In this document: piece after piece, positions 19,317-30,451 of the stretch
How positions within the stretch are numbered: position 1 is the stretch's first letter
Layout: each line of letters begins with the position of its first letter
NCBI GenBank assembly: GCA_963788015.1
Contig: CAWBEY010000012.1
Coordinates: 1,488,001 to 1,552,000, forward strand
DNA from: JBBRHH01 sp963788015
GTDB taxonomy: Bacteria > Planctomycetota > Phycisphaerae > Tepidisphaerales > Tepidisphaeraceae
Length of the DNA stretch: 64,000 bases
Direction: 5' to 3'
Position numbers and translations under genes: made by a program
The notes under the pieces: generated by a model
What the model saw: the letters and a program-made list of their open reading frames with translations, nothing else
What the model was told of the DNA's origin: nothing
Database searches by the model: none

Positions 19317-20003
19317 ATGAACCTCCGCCATCTCCTTTTCACGGCCCTTCTCGCCATCGTCCCCGCACCGCTCTTCGCCGACGCCCCGGCCACCCAGCCT
19401 GCCACGGCCTACAAACTCCCCGCTCCCGACGCCGACGGCTGGGTCCATCCCGTCAACGCCAGGGACCTCGAAGGCTGGTATGGCGACACCACCCTCTTCC
19501 ACAACGAAGATGGCCAGATCGTCGGCAAAACTTCAACCGGCATCAAGCAAAACGAATTTCTTAAAAGCCGCTTTGAGCTGGGTGACTTTCGCCTCGTCGT
19601 CCAGATCAAGCTTGTCCCCAACAGTGCCAACAGCGGCATCCAGTTCCGCAGCCAGGAATACAAGGGCAACGAGATGAAAGGCTATCAGGCCGACGCCGGC
19701 GCAGGCTGGTGGGGCAAGCTGTATGAGGAAAGCGGCCGCGGGCTCCTTACCAAAGAGAGCGGCGAAAAGTGGCTCAAGCCCGAAGACTGGAATACCTACG
19801 AAGTCGTCGCCGTCGGCGACAAAATCCGCACTGCCATCAACGGCCACGTCTGCGTCGATATCGACGATCCCAAAGGGGACAAACGCGGTCTCCTGGGCCT
19901 GCAGGTTCACGCCGGCGGCCCCACTGAAGTCCGCTTCAAAGATCTCAAGCTGCAGATCGACCCCAAGGACGCCAAGTTCTCCACCGTCGAAGAAACCAAA
20001 TAA
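19317..20003 (+). CDS. Secreted DUF1080 (3-keto-disaccharide hydrolase-like) protein
   Basis: A 228-residue exported protein with a signal peptide (LLFTALLAIVPAPLFADAP) and one DUF1080 concanavalin-like domain. Characteristic segments are LEGWYGDTTLFHNEDGQIVG, FRLVVQIKLVPNSANSGIQF, GYQADAGAGWWGKLYEESGR, LKPEDWNTYEVVAVGDKIRT and the end GGPTEVRFKDLKLQ. Some DUF1080 proteins hydrolyse 3-keto-glycosides; others have unknown sugar-related roles. The family is greatly expanded in planctomycetes. The gene stands alone between divergent and convergent neighbours. Confidence 0.9.
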   Translation: MNLRHLLFTALLAIVPAPLFADAPATQPATAYKLPAPDADGWVHPVNARDLEGWYGDTTLFHNEDGQIVGKTSTGIKQNEFLKSRFELGDFRLVVQIKLVPNSANSGIQFRSQEYKGNEMKGYQADAGAGWWGKLYEESGRGLLTKESGEKWLKPEDWNTYEVVAVGDKIRTAINGHVCVDIDDPKGDKRGLLGLQVHAGGPTEVRFKDLKLQIDPKDAKFSTVEETK

Positions 20004-20025
20004 TCCCACTTCCTCGATCCGCCCG

Positions 20026-20559
20026 TCAATCCTCTTCCCACTCCAACACCGGGATCGACACGCCCCTGGGTGTGGGCGGCGCAATCGGCCCCTCCACCTC
20101 CGGCACGTCCATCAGCGTCCGCACCATCGCAATCTCATCGCATCCATCCCGTTTCGGACAGCGCACGCAATCGCTCCACACCTTTAGCGGCAGCGTATCT
20201 TTCGAAACCACCTCGAACCCCAGCTTCGCAAAAAACGCCTCTTCGTAGGTCAGGCTCATGATCTTCCGAATGCGAAGTCGCCGCGCCTCCTCCACCGTCC
20301 ATTCCACCAGCTTCCGGCCAATCCCCCGCCCCCGGCACGAACTCTCCACCGCCAGCGACCGCACTTCCGACAAGTCTGCCCAGATAATCGTCAACCCGAC
20401 GCAACCCAACACCTGCCCGTCCTCTTCATACACCGCCAGATCGCGCAGCGACTCATACAACTGCGCCAGGCTCTTAAACAGCATCCGGCCCAATTCCGCA
20501 TGGCTGTTAATAATCTCCTGCATGCGCGGAACATCATGAATCGTGGCGGTTCTGATCAT
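20026..20559 (-). CDS. ArgA-like GNAT N-acetyltransferase
   Basis: A 177-residue GNAT protein. The core IIWADLSEVRSLAVESSCRG, continuing RGIGRKLVEW, holds the acetyl-CoA loop (R-G-R-G-I-G). The N-terminus IRTATIHDVPRMQEIINSHA and the Cys pair in SDCVRCPKRDGCDE are typical of the short N-acetylglutamate-synthase-like group. A role in arginine synthesis is possible but not proven; no arg genes are near. The start is ATG 20559; an upstream ATG (20580) is less consistent with the family. It lies 70 bases downstream of the RidA gene on the same strand. Confidence 0.82.
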   Translation of the reverse strand: MIRTATIHDVPRMQEIINSHAELGRMLFKSLAQLYESLRDLAVYEEDGQVLGCVGLTIIWADLSEVRSLAVESSCRGRGIGRKLVEWTVEEARRLRIRKIMSLTYEEAFFAKLGFEVVSKDTLPLKVWSDCVRCPKRDGCDEIAMVRTLMDVPEVEGPIAPPTPRGVSIPVLEWEED

Positions 20560-20629
20560 CTTCTTTCGCTCGCAATGCATCACTCGATCAACAGAGGCTG
20601 ATTGTTTGCACCCGCCGCCCCGATATCCA

Positions 20630-21088
20630 TCACGTCCGGGCGATAAAAATGAACTCCACCTCAACGGCCGCATCCAGCGGGAGCGTATTCACGCCAACCG
20701 CCGCCCGCACATGCCGTCCCGCATCGCCGAACAGCTCCAACAGCAATCCGCTCGCGCCATTCGCCACCTTCGGCTGCTCCGTAAAGCCCGCATCACTGCT
20801 CACAAACGCCCCCACCCGCAGCACCCCGACACAGATATCCATGCTCCCCTCCAGCGCCGCCACCGCCCCAAGGGCGTTAATCACACACTGACGAGCCCCG
20901 GCCTGCGCCTGCTCCATCGAACACCGCGACGGCACCTGCCCCACCGCCACCAGCTTCCCCTCCTTCATCGGCAATTGCCCCGCCACATAAATCAAATCCC
21001 CCACGCGCTTTGCCGGCACGTACGCGCCAAATGGCCCGGCCACCGCTGGCAACAAAATCCCAAGAGACGCAAGTCGATCGCTTAGCAT
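20630..21088 (-). CDS. RidA/YjgF family enamine/imine deaminase-like protein
   Basis: A 152-residue member of the long YjgF/RidA branch. RidA proteins hydrolyse reactive enamines and imines formed by PLP enzymes. Typical segments are RVGDLIYVAGQLPMKEGKLV, QCVINALGAVAALEGSMDI and the end GRHVRAAVGVNTLPLDAAVE, which holds the conserved Arg of the active site. The start ATG 21088 gives the usual N-terminus LSDRLASLGILLP. It is upstream of the GNAT gene on the minus strand and could be cotranscribed with it. Confidence 0.88.
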   Translation of the reverse strand: MLSDRLASLGILLPAVAGPFGAYVPAKRVGDLIYVAGQLPMKEGKLVAVGQVPSRCSMEQAQAGARQCVINALGAVAALEGSMDICVGVLRVGAFVSSDAGFTEQPKVANGASGLLLELFGDAGRHVRAAVGVNTLPLDAAVEVEFIFIART

Positions 21089-21130
21089 GTCGGAATTGTG
21101 GATACAAAACGCCCTGTTTGCAAACATCCC

Positions 21131-21487
21131 TCAGGCAAACTGAAGGTAGTTTGGCGGTACAAACAACCCCCGCTTCTTGAAAGGCAGCGGCGATTCCTTT
21201 TCGCACAATGTCCGCAATCGCCGCATTGTTTGCGCGGACCGCACGAGAAAAATTGGCTCGGACACCCCGCCCACTTCCCGACTCCAGTCCGGCGGGTCCC
21301 GCTGCAGCCTGTCCGCGAACAGTTCCGCCAACGCCGCCGCCACTGCCAACACTTTCGGATCACTAGTTCTCGGCTTTGACCAATCCTGACTCCCCTGAAG
21401 CTGGCCTAGCCAGTCCTGCACCATACTTCGGAGCAGCAGCGCCTCACCTGCCAAGGCAGCCGTGGCCATTTCTTCAAAGGTCGCCAT
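21131..21487 (-). CDS. Unrecognised partner of the nucleotidyltransferase gene
   Basis: A 118-residue soluble protein of unknown family, helical at first (TFEEMATAALAGEALLLRSM) and ending with a basic stretch and PPNYLQFA. ATG 21487 overlaps the end of the preceding nucleotidyltransferase gene by 14 bases, so the two are translated together. Paired small genes with a DUF6036-type nucleotidyltransferase often behave as toxin-antitoxin or defence pairs; here that is inferred only from this arrangement. Confidence 0.55.
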   Translation of the reverse strand: MATFEEMATAALAGEALLLRSMVQDWLGQLQGSQDWSKPRTSDPKVLAVAAALAELFADRLQRDPPDWSREVGGVSEPIFLVRSAQTMRRLRTLCEKESPLPFKKRGLFVPPNYLQFA

Positions 21488-22004
21488 AACGTTGCTCCCA
21501 CAAGTCATCGAAGGCGTACTTCGCTTTCAATTCTTTTCCAGGCGCTAAAAAGGCGATCAGACGGTTCCAGATCGTATCCCGATCTTCTTTCAACTCTTCC
21601 ATAAGGCGACGGGCATCGGCAATATCCACTTCATCTCGCCAGGCACACAACTTCATTGCCAGCAACTGCTCCGTCGATGGTCTTCTCACTCTCAAACCAT
21701 CGGATGCAAACACCTCGGGCCCAAAACTGACGCCGTGTAGGAATCCCTTGGCTGCATCATTCAACCAATCATCAGGCCAATTTCGCTCTGCTGCAACTTG
21801 TGCCGCAAAGCTTCGAACGATGCGAGCCTCACCCGGCGCAAGGATGGCTACATCAATATCCCGAGTTGATTCTCGCGCATTGAAAGCCAACACCATGACT
21901 CCCCCTCCCAGCAACAGCAGTTCGACCACCTCGCCCGCTTTGGCCGCCAGTTCGCCCAAGCGAGTCAGAGCACTGATGATTTCTTCCCGATTGAGCGTCG
22001 CCAT
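21474..22004 (-). CDS. DUF6036-like nucleotidyltransferase
   Basis: A 176-residue protein of the nucleotidyltransferase superfamily. LLLLGGGVMVLAFNARESTR followed by DIDVAIL gives the G-G and D-x-D elements of the active site. A later conserved segment, RRPSTEQLLAMKLCAWRDE, is usual in DUF6036/AbiEii-like proteins. Such enzymes transfer nucleotides to proteins or RNA, and many are toxins. It is the first gene of a two-gene overlapping pair and starts seven bases after the end of the upstream membrane-protein gene. Confidence 0.68.
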   Translation of the reverse strand: MATLNREEIISALTRLGELAAKAGEVVELLLLGGGVMVLAFNARESTRDIDVAILAPGEARIVRSFAAQVAAERNWPDDWLNDAAKGFLHGVSFGPEVFASDGLRVRRPSTEQLLAMKLCAWRDEVDIADARRLMEELKEDRDTIWNRLIAFLAPGKELKAKYAFDDLWEQRYGDL

Positions 22005-22010
22005 CTGGAA

Positions 22011-23009
22011 CTACAGCAAACTCCTCTCATCCGGCAGCCCCTCCACCAACCCATCCAGCGGGATCCGCATCAACTGCCACATGACCCACGCCTCCAACCC
22101 AAACGGCAAAAATCCCAGCAGCCCCGGCAGCGGCATTTCAAAATATTTCACGTGCTCGGCCGCACCCAGGAACGGCAGGTGATAGGTCCACTTGGTCAGC
22201 GCCCAGTAATTCCAGAACTCCCACAGAAACCCGCACGCCAGTCCCCCGGCAAACGCCGCCAGCGTCCGGCCCCACCACCCCTTCTGCAAATCGCGAAACA
22301 TGCTCGGCCGACCCAGCTTCTGATTAATTGGATCCAGTAGCAACACAAGACTCGTCCACAACGTCAGGTTTGTTACTGGGTTGGGATGCACCAGCGGCCA
22401 GATGAACATCAGCAGCCCCACCACCAGCGCCACCCATTTGGCCCACTTGGGCATCCGCCATGATGCGCTGCGTGCCCAGTCGAACCACCCCAGGTTGATC
22501 AACACCTGCCCGCTCATCAACATCCCCGGGGCGATGGCGGCATACGCTACAAAATACCCCCACGCCCGGCCAACAAAAAAACTCTCCGGCATCCCAATGT
22601 AGTCCCACGCCCGGATGTAATAAAAATTCACCCAGTCGAAAACGCACCAGATCAGCACCGACGCCAGCGTCAGCATCGCAAAATGGTTGGGCCGCCGCCG
22701 CACCGGGCTCGTCCCCGTCTGCAGCGTCAGCACGCCTTCCAGAAAAATCAGGTACCCCGCCCAGACCAGCGGCGTCATGTTGGCGGCCACCCACCGCGCT
22801 GCCATTCCAAAAGCCGTTCGCGGCTCCTGCTGCTGAATCGTCTCAATGGCCGCCTGCGTATGCACTGCCCCGCGCCCCGACAATGCCACATCGCTGAACA
22901 AAAGCGCCTCGCATGCCAGCATGATCAACAATCCGACCCAAAGCGTCGTCGGCCAGCGCCGTCCCGCCTCACGCTCCATTGCATCGGAAAATGTCTCCAC
23001 GCTGCTCAT
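22011..23009 (-). CDS. Conserved multi-pass membrane protein, function unknown
   Basis: I do not recognise a function. The 332-residue product has about eight hydrophobic helices, for example WVGLLIMLACEALLFSD, FAMLTLASVLIWCVFDW, WVALVVGLLMFIWPLV and AAFAGGLACGFLWEFWNYW. It is rich in Trp, and the C-terminal part LPGLLGFLPFGLEAWVMWQ looks conserved. No signal for transport or catalysis is evident. ATG 23009 is used instead of an upstream start because the extra residues are not protein-like. It may be cotranscribed with the nucleotidyltransferase pair downstream. Confidence 0.65.
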   Translation of the reverse strand: MSSVETFSDAMEREAGRRWPTTLWVGLLIMLACEALLFSDVALSGRGAVHTQAAIETIQQQEPRTAFGMAARWVAANMTPLVWAGYLIFLEGVLTLQTGTSPVRRRPNHFAMLTLASVLIWCVFDWVNFYYIRAWDYIGMPESFFVGRAWGYFVAYAAIAPGMLMSGQVLINLGWFDWARSASWRMPKWAKWVALVVGLLMFIWPLVHPNPVTNLTLWTSLVLLLDPINQKLGRPSMFRDLQKGWWGRTLAAFAGGLACGFLWEFWNYWALTKWTYHLPFLGAAEHVKYFEMPLPGLLGFLPFGLEAWVMWQLMRIPLDGLVEGLPDERSLL

Positions 23010-23089
23010 CGGGCGCAATAGTACGCAAGCATTGAAGTAAAGGGAATTGCCGCCCCCATTTCCCCACAAACCCCGCGTCAAACCCCTGC

Positions 23090-23712
23090 CTACACCGCTT
23101 CCAGCCAGTGCATCACGTCCGAAAGATTCAATGGCTTCTTGAAGATCGCGTCGGGATTCAAATCCGAGACATTCGAAAGCAGCAGTGCATCGCTGCTGCC
23201 GGTGGTTACCGCCACCCGGATCGGCAGGTGCTGCCTGCGAATCCGCTCCAGCAGCACGGTCCCCAGCCCGTCAGGAAGATTCAGATCCAATATCAGGCAG
23301 CGCGGATGCTCCCCCAGCTTCGCCTCGGCCTCCGCAAGCGAGGCGGCCGACGATGTTTTATACCCCGAATGGCTCAACAATCTCGAAAGAGCATGGCGGC
23401 TGGCCCCATCGTCCTCCACCAGCAGCGCATCACACGCCTGCGCCTCCCCGCCCCGCTGGTTCTCGCCCCCCGCATCTCCACCTGCCATCAATCCCGGGCA
23501 TAGCAGTTGGGGAAGATTGTACCGGCTGGCCAGGGCCTCAATCTCCGTCGCCTCCACCCGATGCACCTGCGCCCGTCCAGCCGATCGATCCTCAAGACAA
23601 ACACATGATGATCGTCACGCGACTTGTAAATGAGCGGCATCGCTGTATTTGCCGTCTCATACCCGATCATTTCCCGCGTGTCATACGTCTTTCCATGCCA
23701 TCGAAATGTCAT
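23090..23712 (-). CDS. Response-regulator receiver with N-terminal extension, frameshifted
   Basis: Two frames joined near 23577 give ~208 residues. A ~70-residue N-terminal part (FRWHGKTYDTREMIGYETAN) precedes a receiver domain (ALLVEDDGASRHALSRLLSH, phosphoacceptor Asp in LILDLNLPDG, Lys in IFKKPLNLSD). The receiver differs from its four upstream paralogues and is probably of separate origin. ATG 23712 follows AAGGGG at a normal distance. It is the last gene of a minus-strand run headed by a hybrid histidine kinase, so it is a likely member of the same signalling system. Confidence 0.68.
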
Positions 23713-23741
23713 CAAATCGCCCCTTTCATATAAGTACGACC

Positions 23742-24179
23742 CTATGCGGACGACGGGCTTAAAAAATGATCCACCCGCCGGTTGGCCAGAAAGTCAAAGC
23801 GAGCCTTTGTTCGAAGCGCGCCCCGAACCCGCGCCACCAGCTCCTCTGGATCAAAAGGCTTCGTGATGTAATCCGCCGCCCCAAGCTCAAGTCCGTTTAC
23901 CTTCTGCGCAATCGTGTTGGCGGCCGTCAGGAACACCACCGGCAGATTCAACGTTACCGGGTCCTCGCGCAGCCGCCGGCACACCTCAAACCCATCCGGC
24001 TCGGGCATGTCAACATCCAGCAATATCAGGTCCGGCAGCAACCGCTCGGCCAGCGCAAGCCCCGATTCCCCATCGCGGGCCGAGATCACTTCCACCGGCT
24101 CGGCCGCAAGGTGCGCCCGCACCAGGGCGTGAATTGCAGCATCGTCATCAACCAGCAAAATCTTTCGTAGCATATCCAT
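23742..24179 (-). CDS. Single-domain response regulator
   Basis: A 145-residue stand-alone receiver. It has the acidic pocket ILLVDDDAAIHALV, phosphoacceptor Asp in LILLDVDMPEPDGFEV, Thr/Ala switch in VVFLTAANT and Lys in DYITKPFDPEEL. No output domain follows, only a short tail (RFDFLANRRVDHF). Single-domain receivers pass phosphate or bind a partner protein. Its sequence closely matches the receivers of the three genes upstream, so they arose by tandem duplication. ATG 24179 follows GGAGATC. Confidence 0.88.
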   Translation of the reverse strand: MDMLRKILLVDDDAAIHALVRAHLAAEPVEVISARDGESGLALAERLLPDLILLDVDMPEPDGFEVCRRLREDPVTLNLPVVFLTAANTIAQKVNGLELGAADYITKPFDPEELVARVRGALRTKARFDFLANRRVDHFLSPSSA

Positions 24180-24217
24180 GATCTCCACGAATGTTCACGC
24201 GTCTGTTCATATCATCG

Positions 24218-24252
24218 AGAGTGGCGGGATGCTTGGCGCGCCCCGCCACTCT
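24218..24252 (-). repeat. Strong hairpin between two response-regulator genes
   Basis: An 11-bp perfect stem (24218-24228 with 24242-24252, AGAGTGGCGGG) encloses a 13-base loop, in the 96-base gap between 24276 and 24179. On the minus strand it is not followed by a U-run, so it is more likely an RNA-processing or attenuation element than a simple terminator. Confidence 0.55.
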
Positions 24253-24275
24253 TAAGAGAGACAGCCACGCCAAAT

Positions 24276-25178
24276 TTAGGCCACCGCACGCAGGTCATCG
24301 CCAGGCTGGCGGGCAATGAACACGCAGTTGCGTCCATTCTGCTTGGCGCGGAACAGCGCCGTATCAGCCCGATCCAGGAGCGCTGCATCGCCGGCGATCA
24401 GCGAGTCGGCCACGCCGAAGCTGCACGTTACGCCCAGCTCCACCCCGCCGCGCGTCGCCAATTGCCGCTGCACCTCTCCGCGAAGCCGATCCGCCAGCCG
24501 CGCCGCCCCGACGCGCGTTGTTCCCGACAACAGCATCACAAACTTGCCGCCCTGCGAATGGCAGATCGCATCCTCCGCCCGGCACTGGCTCAGGCAAATC
24601 TGCGACACCGACCGCAGCACCTCATCCCCCAGCGCCTGCCCATGCTTGCCGTTGATCAGCTTCAGGTGATCCACGTTCGCCACAATGCAGGCCACAGGCC
24701 GGCCCGAACGATTCGCCAGCGACAACTGCGCCGCAAGATGCTCTTCCAGATAAGCCATGTTCCAGAGGCCAGTCAGTCCATCCAGCATGGCGCGCTTATC
24801 CAGTTGGTTCTTGGCCCGCAGAGCCGCGCGGACGCGTGCTCGCAGTTCCTCGGGCTTAAACGGCTTGGTCACATAATCCATCGCCCCCAGATCAAGACCC
24901 TTGACCTTATCGCTCAGCATCGCGTCGCCCGTCAGGAATATGATCGGAATCGTTGTGGTCGCGCCGTTGGCCTTCAACCGGCGGCATACTTCAAAGCCGT
25001 CCAGTTGCGGCATGTCCACGTCCAACAAAATCAGGCTCGGCCGCAGCTTCAAGGCCATTGCCAGCGCCGATTCGCCATCGTACGCCGACTGCAGATCCAA
25101 GCCCTCCGCCTCCAAGTGCGTTCCGATCAGCTTGTGAAGCAGAACAGAATCATCAACAACCAAAACAGTCTTTGACAT
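24276..25178 (-). CDS. Receiver-GGDEF protein with broken active site, intact I-site
   Basis: A 300-residue protein: receiver (VLVVDDSVLLHKLI, Asp in LILLDVDMPQLDG, Lys in YVTKPFKPEE) followed by a GGDEF domain from ~130 (MLDGLTGLWNMAYLEEHLA). The signature is replaced by QGGKF in CHSQGGKFVMLL, so cyclase activity is unlikely. Five residues before it the inhibitory motif RxxD is kept (RAED). GGDEF proteins with this pattern commonly act as c-di-GMP receptors, which is the inferred role here. It shares the operon with four other receivers and a hybrid kinase. Confidence 0.85.
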   Translation of the reverse strand: MSKTVLVVDDSVLLHKLIGTHLEAEGLDLQSAYDGESALAMALKLRPSLILLDVDMPQLDGFEVCRRLKANGATTTIPIIFLTGDAMLSDKVKGLDLGAMDYVTKPFKPEELRARVRAALRAKNQLDKRAMLDGLTGLWNMAYLEEHLAAQLSLANRSGRPVACIVANVDHLKLINGKHGQALGDEVLRSVSQICLSQCRAEDAICHSQGGKFVMLLSGTTRVGAARLADRLRGEVQRQLATRGGVELGVTCSFGVADSLIAGDAALLDRADTALFRAKQNGRNCVFIARQPGDDLRAVA

Positions 25179-25263
25179 GGCTCTCTCCCTTGTTGGCCGA
25201 AACGACAGCCTCTCCTCACTTGATCGAGTTTGCCGCTTCGGAAGATTAGATGAAAAAAATCGG

Positions 25264-25788
25264 TCACACCGGCGCCACGCGATTCCATGGGTTGGCAGAA
25301 CGCGCCATCAGCAACTCACCCACCGTCACCCGGGCATTCAGCCGCCGCGTTCCCGGCGCCGGCGGCCGGCTCACCTCGCCAATCGCACCCAGGCGCTTGG
25401 GCACCAGGTCCAGCAGCAGCTTGTTGCGCAAAGCCGCCCGAACCCGAACCCGCAGCTCCGAAGGATCAAACGGCTTGGTGATGTAATCCGTCGCCTGAAG
25501 CTCAAACCCGCACACCTTCGCCTCCGAAGATGCCGCCGCCGTCAGGAACACCACCGGTATGCCGCACGTCTCCTTCTCCTCCTTCAACTGCCGGCAGACC
25601 TCAAAACCATTGATCCCCGGCAAATCCACATCCAGCAAAACCAAATCCGGCTTTACCGAATACACCATCGCCAAGGCCGTCTCTCCGTCGAATGCCGAAT
25701 GCAGCTCAAGCGATTCCTCAGCCAGGTGATTGCTGATCAGCTTGTGCAAAGGCACTGCGTCATCCACGATCAAAACACGTTGCGCCAT
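25264..25788 (-). CDS. Response regulator with short basic tail
   Basis: A 174-residue receiver protein. The receiver is at 1-125 (RVLIVDDAVPLHKLISNHL, Asp in LVLLDVDLPGINGFEVC, Lys in DYITKPFDPSELRVRV). It is followed by a ~45-residue tail rich in Pro, Arg and Asn (PPAPGTRRLNARVTVGELLM) with no recognised domain. In its two neighbours this position is taken by a GGDEF domain, so the tail may be a relic or a docking segment. ATG 25788 is chosen because it follows AGGGTCAAGAG and matches the paralogues. Confidence 0.85.
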   Translation of the reverse strand: MAQRVLIVDDAVPLHKLISNHLAEESLELHSAFDGETALAMVYSVKPDLVLLDVDLPGINGFEVCRQLKEEKETCGIPVVFLTAAASSEAKVCGFELQATDYITKPFDPSELRVRVRAALRNKLLLDLVPKRLGAIGEVSRPPAPGTRRLNARVTVGELLMARSANPWNRVAPV

Positions 25789-25820
25789 CTCTTGACCCTC
25801 CTGTAGGTGCGGCCCGGTTT

Positions 25821-26729
25821 TCAAACCGCGACCCGCAGTTCCGTTAGCTCCGGCCCGGCGTCAATACAATTTCCGCCCGCCTGCCGCGCGTGATAAAGCG
25901 CCGCTCCCGCTCCATGAACCACCGATCGTCCAAACGAGAATCGCGATACCGCCACGCCAAAGCTGCATGTGATCCGAATGGCCGCGTCGTCGCTCACGCG
26001 GGTCATCTGCTCGACCGAACTCCGCAGCCGCTCCACAAACTTCTCTACGCTCTCCGTGTCCGCATCACACGCCAATATCGCAAACTCGTCTGGCCCAAAT
26101 CGGCACAGCACGTCCTCTTTCCGGCACGTCTCCTGCAAGCCGGCCGCCACAGTGCGCAGCGCATGCTCCACCGCCGCCACGCCGTATCGATCCTGGATCG
26201 ACTTGGCCCCATCGAGGGCGATCCGGATGCACGCCAGAGGCCGGCCCGAACGGCGCGATGTCGCCAGGTCAGAATCCAGCCGCCTGTCAAAATAGGCGCG
26301 GTTGCTCAACCCCGTCAGTTCGTCAATCATCGCCTTGTCGCTCAGCACATCGATCCGGTGCTTGTTGCGAAGCCCCACCCCAATGCGCGCCCGAAGCTCG
26401 CTTGGATCAAACGGCTTGGTGATGTAATCCATCGCCCCAAGGTCCAACCCCCGGATGCGATGGTCCACCGATCCCTTGGCCGTCAAAAACAAAATCGGTA
26501 TCCCCTGCGTCACCGCCTCGGCCTTCAGCCGCCTGCACACCTCGTAACCGTCCATCTGCGGCATGTCCAGGTCCAGCAGGATGAGGTCCGGCTTCCGCTC
26601 CGCCGCCAGCAGCAGCCCCGATTCACCGTCGTACGCCGACACAAACTCCAGGCGATAATTTCCCAGCCGCGCAATAATTATAGCGTGAATGGAGAAGTCA
26701 TCATCAATGATAAGCACTTTCTGGCTCAT
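25821..26729 (-). CDS. Receiver-GGDEF protein with G-P-D-E-F signature
   Basis: A 302-residue receiver (KVLIIDDDFSIHAIIIARL, Asp in LILLDLDMPQMDGYEVC) plus GGDEF domain (MIDELTGLSNRAYFDRRL). The active-site motif reads RFGPDEFAIL, with Pro for the second Gly, and the first metal Asp of the usual D-x-D-x-F-K region is Ala (IALDGAK). The I-site RxxD (RKED) is present five residues upstream. Catalysis is doubtful and c-di-GMP binding is plausible. ATG 26729 has an AGGAGGATCGC ribosome site. It follows the hybrid kinase gene by 36 bases. Confidence 0.86.
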   Translation of the reverse strand: MSQKVLIIDDDFSIHAIIIARLGNYRLEFVSAYDGESGLLLAAERKPDLILLDLDMPQMDGYEVCRRLKAEAVTQGIPILFLTAKGSVDHRIRGLDLGAMDYITKPFDPSELRARIGVGLRNKHRIDVLSDKAMIDELTGLSNRAYFDRRLDSDLATSRRSGRPLACIRIALDGAKSIQDRYGVAAVEHALRTVAAGLQETCRKEDVLCRFGPDEFAILACDADTESVEKFVERLRSSVEQMTRVSDDAAIRITCSFGVAVSRFSFGRSVVHGAGAALYHARQAGGNCIDAGPELTELRVAV

Positions 26730-26765
26730 GCGATCCTCCTGTTCCAAACAACGTCATATGACAGT

Positions 26766-29768
<3,003 letters not shown>

Positions 29769-29798
29769 GTCAGGCCTCTCTTGATCCTCGCAGCCCAT

Positions 29799-30175
29799 CG
29801 ACCCATCGATGCGGCCTAAGGTTCATCGGAAGCCCCTCACTTGGCCTCTTGGCGCTTTACAAAAATGCAAACAATTTTTTCACCCCGCCCGCCACTCTCC
29901 ACACCCGATAATCAAAAAGTAGAAACGGCGCTTCGCCCTTGTCTTCTATAGACAATCGCGCAGGACATGCTGCTAGTCCGGCGATTCTTGCGCGAAAGAA
30001 TTGTGGCGATATCAACCGCCAAGCCCAAACTGGCGAGTTCAATTGATTATCCGTTCAATCGTTTAATCGTGAAGACAACAACTGTTATGGCGGGTTGCGG
30101 CTGGCCATTTCAACAAGCCCAGCCGCATCGGCACATCAATTGATTCATGCACGTCGCTTTGACCAGGAGCGATGG
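29799..30175. promoter_or_regulatory. Divergent intergenic region between kinase and flagellar genes
   Basis: About 377 bases without a confident gene separate the minus-strand kinase operon from the plus-strand flagellar run, so both promoters should be here. The decamer TCAATTGATT, containing the palindrome TCAATTGA, occurs twice (30039-30048 and 30136-30145) and could be an operator. I looked for sigma-28 and sigma-54 promoter patterns and found no convincing match. Confidence 0.35.
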
Positions 30176-30451
30176 ATGTCGATTGAAACTAAAACGCTCG
30201 GAGAGCGTGTCGTGCAAGCCGCCAGGATGGCGGTCGGGCAGCATTTGGCTGCGACGCTCCTTGAAGAGATGAACAGGCGGCGATGGCGGGCCGGCGGAGC
30301 CGGTTCGGAAGGCGGCGGCGATGCCGGCGCTTTCCAGGGGCGGACAAGGATGTCCAGCCCCGCCTCTTTCACGGATGAACCGCCGCACAACGCGGGCAAC
30401 CCCTCGGATCATCCCGGGCGGTTCCCTTTTGCCGACGGAGGGCCGCAATGA
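30176..30451 (+). CDS. Small protein coupled to flgF
   Basis: A 91-residue protein of no recognised family. The first 40 residues are likely helical (ETKTLGERVVQAARMAVGQH), and the rest is Gly/Arg/Ser-rich and probably disordered. ATG 30176 lies six bases after AGGAG, a good ribosome site. The stop overlaps the flgF start as ATGA (30448-30451), so the two are translationally coupled. It could be a flagellar regulator or assembly factor special to this lineage; that is inferred from position only. Confidence 0.5.
   Translation: MSIETKTLGERVVQAARMAVGQHLAATLLEEMNRRRWRAGGAGSEGGGDAGAFQGRTRMSSPASFTDEPPHNAGNPSDHPGRFPFADGGPQ

Noticed and set aside
29799..30175. Sigma-54 promoter before the flagellar run
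   Set aside because: A GG...GC pattern near 30090 has the wrong spacing by one base and poor flanks.
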